Origin: Phascolarctobacterium_A succinatutens_B
GTDB lineage: Bacteria; Bacillota; Negativicutes; Acidaminococcales; Acidaminococcaceae
Assembly (NCBI RefSeq): GCF_958453765.1
Contig: NZ_CAUDZA010000008.1
Coordinates: forward strand, 10,218 to 74,217
Direction: 5' to 3'
DNA length: 64,000 nt
The notes under the pieces are model-generated. The model worked only from the letters and a program-made list of their open reading frames with translations. It searched no databases and had not been told where the DNA came from. Below are positions 8,767 through 16,443 of this stretch, piece after piece; position 1 is the stretch's first letter, and every line of letters starts with the position of its first letter. The position numbers were made by a program, and so were the translations under genes.

Positions 8767-9240
8767 CTATCTATCAACCTCACTCAGCAGCAGGCTTCCG
8801 TCCTCACCGCTGATAGCAATACCGAAAATACGCTCCCTGCCCAAAGAATCGCGCACCGCAATACCGTTGCGCGGGAAGGACTCGGAATCACGCATCACAA
8901 TAATAATCGGCTCCGTTGCACGCAGGAAATCCTTATAATAAATAGACTGCACGTTAAACACAGGATAGCCCTCAGCACTCACTTCACGCAAATCCAGCGC
9001 TACAACCTGAAAATCAGGGAAATCCACCGAGCTCGTCACAACAGCCTTCGCCGGCTCAAAAGCATCCGGCATCCGCACAACCTCGCAGGCCGCAGGATTA
9101 ACATGAGCATCCTTCAGCCAGCACACATGCAGCATGCTTTGCGTAGGCTCCGCCACACTGTTCGCCTGAGCACTGCCCCAACCGCCAAACAAACCAATAC
9201 CAAGCGCCAATAACATTGCACCTAAAAATCTTTTACGCAT
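8767..9240 (-). CDS. Small secreted protein equal to the C-terminal domain of the neighbouring lipoproteins
   Basis: 157 aa from the ATG at 9240, with GGAGGTG upstream (an in-frame TTG 15 bases earlier overlaps it). Signal peptide residues 1-27 (cleavage after AQA). The mature part aligns with the last about 85 residues of the lipoproteins at 9304-10443 and 11753-12886; the shared core is a KNGIxxxDxxGRER-type motif, then a GKDGSIYLQE-like ending. It is thus a free-standing version of that domain. No catalytic residues are evident. It lies 63 bases after the lipoprotein gene and 11 before the next, within one apparent operon. Confidence 0.76.
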   Translation of the reverse strand: MRKRFLGAMLLALGIGLFGGWGSAQANSVAEPTQSMLHVCWLKDAHVNPAACEVVRMPDAFEPAKAVVTSSVDFPDFQVVALDLREVSAEGYPVFNVQSIYYKDFLRATEPIIIVMRDSESFPRNGIAVRDSLGRERIFGIAISGEDGSLLLSEVDR

Positions 9241-9303
9241 AAAAAACACCTCCAAAGTTTTTTACATCATTTCTTAATTTAAGCCCTCTTCAGGCGTTAC
9301 ACC

Positions 9304-10443
9304 TTACTCAATCTCCTGCAGATAAATACTGCCGTCCTTACCGCTTTGCAGAATCGCAAACCTGCGCTCCCTGCCTGCATCATCCTTAAAGCTGATACCG
9401 TTCTTGGGAATAGTTTCCAGGCTCTCCAGATGCAGCACCAGCTTTTCATCAGCCATCAGCAAATCTTTTCTATAAACGCTCTTTCCGGAAGCAAGCTCCA
9501 GAAGGCGGAAGTCTTCCAGATTTTTCGTACTGCGGAAAATTACATCCGCACCCTTAAAGGGATTAGGCACGGAAACCTGCTCGTACTTGGAAAGATCAAA
9601 CTTTGCATCCTGCAGCTCATGTACTCCCATGCATTCCAGATACTGCATCGCCAGTCCCTTAAAGCCTCGTTGCTTATATTCCTTCAACGGCAGCAGCTCA
9701 AGCTTCACGCTGTCACCGGCCATCTCTTCGCCCATATCAAAAAAATCATCCGCAGTCATATTAGTCTTTTGCGAAACAGCAACATCAGCTCTGCCCACAT
9801 CGTTGCGGTAAACATCAAGACCTGGTTCATTATTGCTCTTCGAACGGGTAAAGTACATATCAACGCATCTTTTATTACCATTCGGCAGCAAATCCTCCAG
9901 CGCCAGCACATATTCCGCATTACTGCAATTGCCGCGCGTCAGCAGCATATTGTTCGCCAACAGCTTAATATTGCTGCGAGCCCATCCCTCATCAACAAAT
10001 TTGATTTTGCCGTCCACAAAGGTATAGACAGCATAGATATCCTTGCCATAATAGCCCTTGCCCTGCTTTTCGTTATCCAAAATAGCAAAAATCAGCTCCG
10101 GCACCTTGTCATTATTGATATCCTGCAGCGTATAACCAAGCATGTTCAACGTATCAACGTAACCCATACGGTCACGCAGCTCATAGATACCGGTCATGCC
10201 CTGCTGCGGCACTTTACCCATATCGCCATCATTCACAAAATTATAGATACCCTCCACCAACTTGCCGTATTCGCGCTCATAGGCAGGCACCTTCGCCACA
10301 GTCGCTGCAGCTTCCTCCACCTTCGTGGTCTTAGGCTGCGTTGCAGCAGCCTGCTTATCCGAACCGCAGCCATTCAGCAGCATTGCCAAGGCAGTCAGCA
10401 GCATTGCTCCCACCAGGACATTTTTCCAGCTTTTCTTCAGCAT
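9304..10443 (-). CDS. Predicted lipoprotein with EF-hand-like loop, unknown function
   Basis: 379 aa with a lipoprotein signal ending LLNGC (Cys26; Asn at -2 is unusual but tolerated). A linker rich in Ala/Thr/Lys follows. The central domain has a calcium-loop-like DINNDKVPELIF motif, typical of bacterial exported repeats, and the C-terminal domain (about 290-379) is shared with the 8767-9240 product. GGAGGG seven bases upstream fixes the start. It is a full-length paralogue of 11753-12886; the two share even the 40 bases before the ATG, so promoter and gene were duplicated together. First gene of an operon of up to four genes under dyad promoter C. Confidence 0.82.
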   Translation of the reverse strand: MLKKSWKNVLVGAMLLTALAMLLNGCGSDKQAAATQPKTTKVEEAAATVAKVPAYEREYGKLVEGIYNFVNDGDMGKVPQQGMTGIYELRDRMGYVDTLNMLGYTLQDINNDKVPELIFAILDNEKQGKGYYGKDIYAVYTFVDGKIKFVDEGWARSNIKLLANNMLLTRGNCSNAEYVLALEDLLPNGNKRCVDMYFTRSKSNNEPGLDVYRNDVGRADVAVSQKTNMTADDFFDMGEEMAGDSVKLELLPLKEYKQRGFKGLAMQYLECMGVHELQDAKFDLSKYEQVSVPNPFKGADVIFRSTKNLEDFRLLELASGKSVYRKDLLMADEKLVLHLESLETIPKNGISFKDDAGRERRFAILQSGKDGSIYLQEIE

Positions 10444-10496
10444 ATCAATCCCTCCGCTTCCTGCTGCCTGCTTTGCAGCTAATCTTTTATACCTAT

Positions 10497-10551
10497 ATTT
10501 TACCCTATAAAAAACTAAAGCGCCCTACCCGAAACAGCAAATTCGGGTAGG
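10497..10551 (-). promoter_or_regulatory. Dyad promoter C
   Basis: Minus strand: CCTACCCGAATT, four bases, GTTTCGGGTAGGG (element 10523-10551), 20 nt, TAAAAT (10497-10502). The outer GCGC on both sides extends the symmetry in this copy. Leader about 47 nt. Confidence 0.8.
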
Positions 10552-10580
10552 GCGCAATCTTTAAACCACAAAATTATTGC

Positions 10581-11687
10581 TTACAGCTTGTTGAATACAT
10601 CCTCAACCATCTTCCAAACCTTAGCGCGGTCTACAGCGTAAACAATCTTCGCATTCTGAGCACCCTCAGGAGCAGCGCCGCGGAAGCCCATAGTCTGACC
10701 GTAACCGTAGCCGTATTGGTCATCAACATCAACCGGCAGAGTTTCGGATTCCAGAATTACGGACGGATCAATTGCTACTGCTGCTGCCAGAACGTCCCAA
10801 ATGTAGTTCTTGAAGGACGGATCCTTGCGGAACATCGGGGTAGCATAATGGCTTTCCCACATAGCCTTAAAGCGGTCGCTCTTAATGCGGCTTTCCAAAT
10901 CCTTAAAATCATCGTGGCTCATCAGTTCCTTGCTGCAAACATCCAGCGGCAGGAAGATTTGCTCCTTCCAGGGAGCGCGGTAAGCCTTTTTAGCGGTTTC
11001 CGGATCAATCCAAACGTTGAACTCGGAGGTCGGCATTACGTTGCCTTCGCAGAAGAAAGCGCCTGCCATATAAACAACGCGTTTAGCCAGCGGAGCAATT
11101 TCCGGAGCCTTGTCTAAAGCAGCTGCCAGGTTAGCACCGCTGCCGATAGCAACGATGGTTACTTCGCCCGGATGCTTTTTGATAGTATCAATGATGAAAT
11201 CAGCAGCATGTTCCTTTTGCGGGTTCATAACAGGCTCATCATTATAATTCTTGCGGTATTCAGCCTGCCAGGATGCTGGCTGAGGATAGCCTGCAGCGCC
11301 CAGATGGGAGTCATGGCCACGGCCGTAAATGCGTTTTTCTTCCTTCATGTTAGCGAAACGGTCCTTGCGAACGGTTTCATTAACACCCATATATACAGGG
11401 ATATCGGTGCGGCCGATGCCCTCCAGCTGACGGATAGCGGAAGCAGTACCGGTTTCAACCCAGGTATTGCCGATTACGATGGTAACACCCTTCAAATCCA
11501 TCTTGGGAGATTCGGCAAGCATCATCATAGCGATGCCGTCATCAAACAAATCCACCATATCTGCGTCCAGAATAACCTTTTCGCGTGCTGCAGCCTCAGC
11601 AGACAACGGAGCAGTCATAGCACCAACGCCCATGCACATGGAAAGCAACAGGCAACCACATAAGCTGGTTAATTTTTTCATTTTCAT
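10581..11687 (-). CDS. Secreted nucleoside hydrolase (inosine/uridine-preferring family)
   Basis: 368 aa, start fixed by AAGGAGG eight bases upstream. A signal peptide covers about residues 1-33 (cleavage after SAEA/A), unusual because most characterised family members are cytosolic. The N-terminal metal site is DADMVDLFDD (Asp41, Asp43, Asp49, Asp50), the family aspartate cluster with two additional residues. Later motifs are GSGANLAAAL, AGAFFCEGN and EFNVWIDPE, matching the family's substrate and Ca-binding regions. It would cleave nucleosides to base plus ribose outside the cytoplasm. It follows the lipoprotein-type gene at 11753-12886 by 65 bases and is probably co-transcribed from dyad promoter D. 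This pairs functionally with the 5'-nucleotidase. Confidence 0.9.
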   Translation of the reverse strand: MKMKKLTSLCGCLLLSMCMGVGAMTAPLSAEAAAREKVILDADMVDLFDDGIAMMMLAESPKMDLKGVTIVIGNTWVETGTASAIRQLEGIGRTDIPVYMGVNETVRKDRFANMKEEKRIYGRGHDSHLGAAGYPQPASWQAEYRKNYNDEPVMNPQKEHAADFIIDTIKKHPGEVTIVAIGSGANLAAALDKAPEIAPLAKRVVYMAGAFFCEGNVMPTSEFNVWIDPETAKKAYRAPWKEQIFLPLDVCSKELMSHDDFKDLESRIKSDRFKAMWESHYATPMFRKDPSFKNYIWDVLAAAVAIDPSVILESETLPVDVDDQYGYGYGQTMGFRGAAPEGAQNAKIVYAVDRAKVWKMVEDVFNKL

Positions 11688-11752
11688 CTTTATTACCTCC
11701 TTAATTTCCCAACCTTATTTTATAAAATTCCGCACAAAATGCAGATTTTACC

Positions 11753-12886
11753 TTAATCAATCTCCTCCAGATAAACACTGCCGTCCATAACCTTCGCCCG
11801 AATCGCAAACTTGCGCAGGCTGCCGGTGTCGTCCCTGAAGCAGATACCGTTCTTGATAACAGTTTCATAGTCAAGCTCAGGATCAGTTTCAAAGCTTTCC
11901 AGATGCAGTACCAGCTTTTCTTCCGGTTTCAGTAGTCCTTTGCTGTAGATAACCCTGCTGCTATCACCCTGCAAATCCAGCACTTCAAAGCTCGCCAGAG
12001 AAGTATTGCTGCTAAACAACACTTCTGCTCCCTGAGAGGGATTATCCACATAAACATGCTCATATGCGGAAAGATCTACCCTATTATCCTGCAGCTCATG
12101 CAAGCCCATACAGTTAAGATGCTGCATTACCAGTCCCTTAAAGCCACGGCTGCTGTATTCCGCAAGCGGTAAAAGTTCGAGCTTTTGGGCACCAAGGTCA
12201 ATATTCATCATATCGTCAAAGTGCATGGAAGTTTTTTGGGTAACGTAGGTATCATTTACATCTAAATATTTTCGGTAAACATTACATCTGCCATCCTCAA
12301 CCTTTGTATAGAAGGTTTCTCCCTGACGCAAACTGCCGTCCCGCAGCAAATCCTTCATTTCCAGCATCCATTCCATATCGTTATCGTCGATACAGGTGCG
12401 CTTGCTCAGCATATCTTGAGGAAGCAGACGCAGTCGGCTGCGCGACCAGCCCTCATCAACAAATTTTATCTTACCATCCACAAAGGTATAGATAGCATAG
12501 ATATCCCGTCCATAATAGCCCTTGCCCTCAGGATAATCAATCTGGCCAAAAATCAGCTCCGGCACCTTATCATTATTGATATCCTGCAGCGTATAGCCGA
12601 CACTGCTTACACCCTGACCGGGATCATTATGGCCCTCCAGCTCCTCAAAGCCTGTCAGTCCCTGCGCCGGCAGTCCGGCAGTATTACCCGTGGTCAAATA
12701 ATCGCAGACACCAGCCACGATTTTCATATATTCCTGCTCGTAGGCAGGCATAGCGGCAGCTTCTGCCTTAGGCATGGCGAGCAGCTGGTCTGCTTTTTTG
12801 TCGGAGCTGTCACTGCCCAGGAGCATTGCCAACCCGGTAAGCAGTAATGCTCCCAGCAAAATGTTTTTCCAGCTTTCTTTCAGCAT
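11753..12886 (-). CDS. Paralogue of the 9304-10443 lipoprotein lacking the lipobox cysteine
   Basis: 377 aa. Same architecture as 9304-10443: hydrophobic N-terminus, LQDINNDKVPELIF loop, and a shared C-terminal domain with KNGI and SVYLEEID. The signal ends in LAMLLGSDSSDKK where the paralogue has LAMLLNGCGSDKQ, so the cysteine that would be lipidated is missing. The protein is probably either retained by an uncleaved helix or secreted. GGAGGG seven bases before the ATG. First gene of the operon with the nucleoside hydrolase, under dyad promoter D. Function unknown. Confidence 0.8.
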   Translation of the reverse strand: MLKESWKNILLGALLLTGLAMLLGSDSSDKKADQLLAMPKAEAAAMPAYEQEYMKIVAGVCDYLTTGNTAGLPAQGLTGFEELEGHNDPGQGVSSVGYTLQDINNDKVPELIFGQIDYPEGKGYYGRDIYAIYTFVDGKIKFVDEGWSRSRLRLLPQDMLSKRTCIDDNDMEWMLEMKDLLRDGSLRQGETFYTKVEDGRCNVYRKYLDVNDTYVTQKTSMHFDDMMNIDLGAQKLELLPLAEYSSRGFKGLVMQHLNCMGLHELQDNRVDLSAYEHVYVDNPSQGAEVLFSSNTSLASFEVLDLQGDSSRVIYSKGLLKPEEKLVLHLESFETDPELDYETVIKNGICFRDDTGSLRKFAIRAKVMDGSVYLEEID

Positions 12887-12939
12887 ATCAATCCCTCCGC
12901 TTCCTGCTGCCTGCTTTGCAGCTGATTGTTTACACCTAT

Positions 12940-12994
12940 AGTGTAGCCTAAAAAGAGCAAAAGCGCCCCACCCGAAAGGGTGATTTCGGGTAGG
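12940..12994 (-). promoter_or_regulatory. Dyad promoter D
   Basis: Minus strand: CCTACCCGAAAT, four bases, CTTTCGGGTGGGG (element 12966-12994), 20 nt, TACACT (12940-12945). Leader about 47 nt to the lipoprotein-like gene at 11753-12886. Confidence 0.78.
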
Positions 12995-13067
12995 AGGAGG
13001 AGGGATTTTTGGGATATTTTTGGGTTTTTAGGTTATATTTCTAGCCAACTTCTCATTTGCTCGCACC

Positions 13068-13112
13068 TTTCCCCCTTTAGTCGCTAACGCGACAGTTTCC
13101 CCAAGGGGGAAA
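13068..13112. repeat. Short palindromic intergenic repeat
   Basis: Arms TTTCCCCC and GGGGGAAA enclose an inner GTCGC-TAAC-GCGAC palindrome. Same style as the other dispersed repeats in this window. Lies in the gene-free stretch 12887-13338. Confidence 0.55.
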
Positions 13113-13192
13113 CCAAGTCTTAAAGCTATTTTTTAGTATACTAACCCAAAAAGTCTAGACACAATGAATAAAAGATTATACAAAAAATTTAG

Positions 13193-13252
13193 CTATTAGT
13201 CTTGCCTGCCCCTCAGGTAAGGTGCCGAACGTAGTGAGGTGGAAGGGGGCCA
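13193..13252. repeat. Dispersed repeat fragment (GGTGCCGAACGTAGTGAGG family)
   Basis: Contains CTTGCCTGCCCC and AAGGTGCCGAACGTAGTGAG, also found in the 15 kb tandem array and, inverted, near 34.9 and 35.2 kb. Confidence 0.7.
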
Positions 13253-13260
13253 CAAAACGC

Positions 13261-13285
13261 AAAAGAACCGCCTTACGGCGGTTCT
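13261..13285 (-). terminator. Terminator of the SLH porin gene
   Basis: Minus strand hairpin AGAACCGCC-GTAA-GGCGGTTCT followed by TTT, about 55 bases past the stop. An almost identical hairpin serves the 25623-26141 gene. Confidence 0.75.
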
Positions 13286-13338
13286 CTGCCGACAGCGCTG
13301 ACGCTGCCAATTTTAGGAAGTTTTTGTATGAAGGTTTA

Positions 13339-14730
13339 TCAGAAAGTGAAGGTTACGTCAGTCCAGAAGCGATGGTCTTTAGAGCGATCCAGAACATCAG
13401 AAGCGCCAGGAATCTCTTTAGCCAGCTTGGATTCGGTGTTGTAGTATGCAACGTTAGCTACGATGTTTTTAGCGAGGGTGTAGTTAGCGCCAACGCCAAA
13501 GCCTTTGAAACCGGTCATACCAAAGGTGTTAGCATCAGTAGTGTGTGCAACATAGGTTTGTGCGCCTTGGTCATAGTATTTAGCCCATGCTCCCCAGCTG
13601 CCTGCATCCTCAGCCTTAGCACCCTTATAGGACAGGCCGATAACAAAGCCGTCATCATCAAGATATTGATCAATAGCTTTATTAATTTTGCCGTCTTGCA
13701 TATCATTAAGTTTGTCAGCAGACAAATCGCCCTTCAGATACATAGCGGACAGATTGAAATGCCCCATATCATAGCTCAAGCCTGCATGCCAGATGCCGTT
13801 GTCAATATCGGTTTTACCTAATGTCTCACCAGGATTAGTAGCTTCAACAAAACCGGTACCCATATCTTTGAATTGAGTATAGCCGGCAGTAGCCATCAAT
13901 CCCTTAGCCAGCTCGCTTTCAAGAGCTAGACCCCAATACTTACCGCCATTAGTAATATCACCAGCATAAACAGCATCATCTTCAATCATCATATATGGTA
14001 AAACGGTGATATCATCAGTTGCTTTGCCTGCAAAGCCTTTTAATTTAAGCTTGTTGCCATAAGACAGCTCCAAGCCATCAGCACGGGTATCATAGATATT
14101 GCCATCAGCAATTACCAAATTGTAACGGCCTGCACGTACTGCCATGCCGCCCAGCTTGCCGTCTACATAAGCACGTTGGAATTTAGTATCTTCATTGCCT
14201 ACATTATCGCTCAGATTCTGAGTATTCTGCAGCATGCCAGTGTAGGTCCAGTCATCATTAATCATGCCGTTAATCCAAATACGGGAACGGAGATCTGCTA
14301 CATGGTTGGAAGCATTACCTATAACTAGATGATTTTCGCGATCGCTAGCCTTAAACATTGCGCCGTCTTGATCAACATAACGGAAGCGCAGTTCACCAGT
14401 AATCTTTACATTGTCAGCTTTTTTCTCCAGGTTAGCTACGCGCACGCCCAAATTGTCCAGCTCGTCAGCAAATTCTGCTGCCAGCTTGTCAACGTTAGCG
14501 CCTTTAGCCATTGCTTTAGCAACGATTTGTGCCATTTCATAGCGAGTCATCAGCTTGTCGCCGCCGAAGGTGCCGTCGCCATAGCCATCGATTACGCCTG
14601 CAGCTGCCAGCTTGTTGATGCTGTCATATGCCCAGTGTCCGGCAGGAACGTCGCTGAACGGGTTAGCAGCGTAAGCAGAAGCGGTTACACCAAGAGCCAT
14701 TGCCATTGCGAGTACTAAAGATTTTTTCAT
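13339..14730 (-). CDS. SLH-domain outer-membrane porin (OmpM-like)
   Basis: 463 aa. Signal peptide residues 1-21 (cleavage after AYA). An S-layer homology domain follows at about 22-85 (FSDVPAGHWAYDSINKLAA and GYGDGTFGG), then a short coiled coil (about 85-110) and a long strand-rich C-terminal part ending in FTF, as in a beta-barrel. In Negativicutes such proteins tether the outer membrane to peptidoglycan through the SLH domain and act as general porins. AGGAGG seven bases before the ATG. Single-gene unit with its own terminator, under dyad promoter E, with a long leader of about 160 nt that could be a target for post-transcriptional control. Strong evidence that the host is diderm. Confidence 0.93.
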   Translation of the reverse strand: MKKSLVLAMAMALGVTASAYAANPFSDVPAGHWAYDSINKLAAAGVIDGYGDGTFGGDKLMTRYEMAQIVAKAMAKGANVDKLAAEFADELDNLGVRVANLEKKADNVKITGELRFRYVDQDGAMFKASDRENHLVIGNASNHVADLRSRIWINGMINDDWTYTGMLQNTQNLSDNVGNEDTKFQRAYVDGKLGGMAVRAGRYNLVIADGNIYDTRADGLELSYGNKLKLKGFAGKATDDITVLPYMMIEDDAVYAGDITNGGKYWGLALESELAKGLMATAGYTQFKDMGTGFVEATNPGETLGKTDIDNGIWHAGLSYDMGHFNLSAMYLKGDLSADKLNDMQDGKINKAIDQYLDDDGFVIGLSYKGAKAEDAGSWGAWAKYYDQGAQTYVAHTTDANTFGMTGFKGFGVGANYTLAKNIVANVAYYNTESKLAKEIPGASDVLDRSKDHRFWTDVTFTF

Positions 14731-14896
14731 GATAAATTCCTCCTCTTTAAGTAAAGTATTCTTTTACCTTGCGGAGGCTTGCGCTGCCTGTTGCCAAAAT
14801 TTGCCTTGTTTCATTTTGGTTTTTACATTGCTCGCTCCGTTCGGTAAAGTAGGAAAAGCAAGAAGGATTAGTTGTTTTTCCTTTGCTTTTGGCTGT

Positions 14897-14951
14897 AGTA
14901 TATCGAATTTTTAGTAACTTGTCCCTACCCGAAATGGCAAATTCGGGTAGG
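14897..14951 (-). promoter_or_regulatory. Dyad promoter E (SLH porin)
   Basis: Minus strand: CCTACCCGAATT, four bases, ATTTCGGGTAGGG (element 14923-14951), 20 nt, TATACT (14897-14902). The sequence GGGACA at the -35 position is the closest of the set to a normal -35. Confidence 0.8.
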
Positions 14952-15048
14952 ATGAGGGGAAATTTTTAGGAATTTTTTGATTTTCGTGGTGGTTTGAGAG
15001 AAAATTTTAACACCAGTAATCAAGATATTGTTCAAAAACCTACGCTAT

Positions 15049-15680
15049 TAGTCTTGCCTGCCCCTTGGGGAAGGTGCCGAACGTAGTGAGGCGGAAGGGG
15101 GCCGCAAGCAGATGAGACTTTAATAAAGAAAGATGAGGCTCTCCTCGGGGAGAGCTGGCGCCCGCTAGGGCGACTGAGAGGGGACTGCAGTTTATAGGCT
15201 TACATTTGAATTTAGATTGAAGAAATTTCGTACACAAATATTATTTGCTTGCAATCGTTATGCTTACGAATAGCATTATTTTCAGCATATCCCCTCTCCG
15301 CCTCGACAAGCTCGGCACCTCTCCCCAAGGAGAGGCTCTTTAGTACTGCTTTTCCATTTGTAAGGTGCCGAACGTAGTGAGGCGAAAGGGGGCCGCAAGC
15401 AGATGAGACTTTAATAAAGAAAGATGAGGCTCTCCTTGGGGAGAGCTGGCGCCCGCCAGGGCGACTGAGAGGGGACTGCAGTTTATAGGCTTACATTTGA
15501 ATTTAGATTGAAGAAATTTCGTACACAAATATTATTTGCTTGCAATCGTTATGCTTACGAATAGCATTATTTTCAGCATATCCCCTCTCCGCCTCGACAA
15601 GCTCGGCACCTCTCCCCAAGGAGAGGCTCTTTAGTACTGCTTTCCATCTGTAAGGTGCCGAACGTAGTGAGGCGGAAGGA
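15049..15680. repeat. Tandem array of a 291-bp intergenic repeat
   Basis: Two nearly identical units begin with AAGGTGCCGAACGTAGTGAG at 15071 and 15362, and a third partial unit begins at 15652 (periods 291 and 290). Each unit contains outward and inward copies of an AGGCTCTCC-type inverted repeat. Short reading frames on the minus strand repeat identically in each unit, as expected of non-coding repeats. It occupies the middle of the gene-free stretch 14952-15909. Confidence 0.88.
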
Positions 15681-15723
15681 GGCTCTCCCCCACTTTTTGT
15701 AATTTCTGTGAAATCGTCAGAAA

Positions 15724-15766
15724 TTAGCACTCAACGCTTGACAGTGCTAACAAATAGTGGTATAAC
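15724..15766 (+). promoter_or_regulatory. Heat-shock promoter with CIRCE operator
   Basis: TTAGCACTC (15724-15732), nine bases, then CAGTGCTAA (15742-15750): the HrcA-binding CIRCE inverted repeat with one mismatch. It overlaps TTGACA (15738-15743), which lies 17 bp from TATAAC (15761-15766). HrcA binding would occlude the promoter; hrcA itself is not in the window. The leader to the hsp20 ATG is about 135 nt. Confidence 0.9.
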
Positions 15767-15909
15767 ATAATCAACAAAGGAAATGAGCTACAGGAGCTGC
15801 AAGGGCAGCACCCGCAAAGCACAAATCCCGCGTTGGCAATCAAAACAATACTTGCTGCATCAACATTAAAATGACTACAACAAGCGCAATAAAATTGGAG
15901 GAATGACTT

Positions 15910-16359
15910 ATGATGATGCCTAGTGTATTTGGTGAAAGCTTATTTGATGATTTAATGGATTTTCCGTTTGAAAAAGAGTTCTTCGGTCATCGCAATCCGT
16001 TGTACGGTAAACATGCCCAGAACGTTATGAAAACCGATATCAAGGAATCGGATACCGCTTATGAAATGGATATCGACCTGCCGGGCTTCAAAAAAGAGGA
16101 CGTCAGCGCCAAACTGGAAAACGGTTATCTGACCATTACCGCTGCCAAAGGCCTCGACAAGGACGAAAAGAACGATAAAGGCGTTTACATCCGCCGTGAA
16201 CGTTACAGCGGTCAATGTGCAAGAACTTTCTATGTCGGCGAAGCAGTTACCCAAGAAGATATCAAGGCTAAATTCGAAGACGGTATCCTGAAGGTTACTA
16301 TTCCTAAGGTTGAGCCTAAAAAAGTTGAAGACAAAAAATATATTGCCATTGAAGGCTAA
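15910..16359 (+). CDS. Small heat shock protein, Hsp20/alpha-crystallin family
   Basis: 149 aa. A short N-terminal arm precedes the alpha-crystallin domain (about 40-140), with DIDLPGFKKEDV, the LENGYLTI strand and the GILKVTIPK box. The C-terminal tail lacks an obvious IXI motif. It acts as an ATP-independent holdase in the cytoplasm. GGAGG eight bases before the first ATG. Transcribed alone from the CIRCE-controlled promoter, so it is probably repressed by HrcA and induced by heat or unfolded protein. Confidence 0.93.
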   Translation: MMMPSVFGESLFDDLMDFPFEKEFFGHRNPLYGKHAQNVMKTDIKESDTAYEMDIDLPGFKKEDVSAKLENGYLTITAAKGLDKDEKNDKGVYIRRERYSGQCARTFYVGEAVTQEDIKAKFEDGILKVTIPKVEPKKVEDKKYIAIEG

Positions 16360-16390
16360 TACATAAAAACCAACATCATCCTTTCAAAAT

Positions 16391-16429
16391 AAAACGGCCG
16401 CCGGAGCATTTGCTTCGGCGGCCGTTTTA
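16391..16429. terminator. Bidirectional terminator between hsp20 and sstT
   Basis: Near-perfect hairpin with arms AAAACGGCCGCCGGAGCA and complement, flanked by A-run and T-run, between convergent genes. Confidence 0.85.
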
Positions 16430-16443
16430 TTTGTTATGTTAAA

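Noticed and set aside
13222..13821. Plus-strand frame of 199 codons under the SLH porin
   Set aside because: Antisense shadow of the porin and a repeat; no start signal or recognisable domain.
15040..15528. Minus-strand frames of 62-65 codons repeated in the 15-kb array
   Set aside because: They are the same repeat sequence translated twice, have no ribosome-binding site and end at repeat edges.
15049..15680. CRISPR array
   Set aside because: The unit is 291 bp and contiguous, with no short repeats separated by unique spacers and no cas genes.
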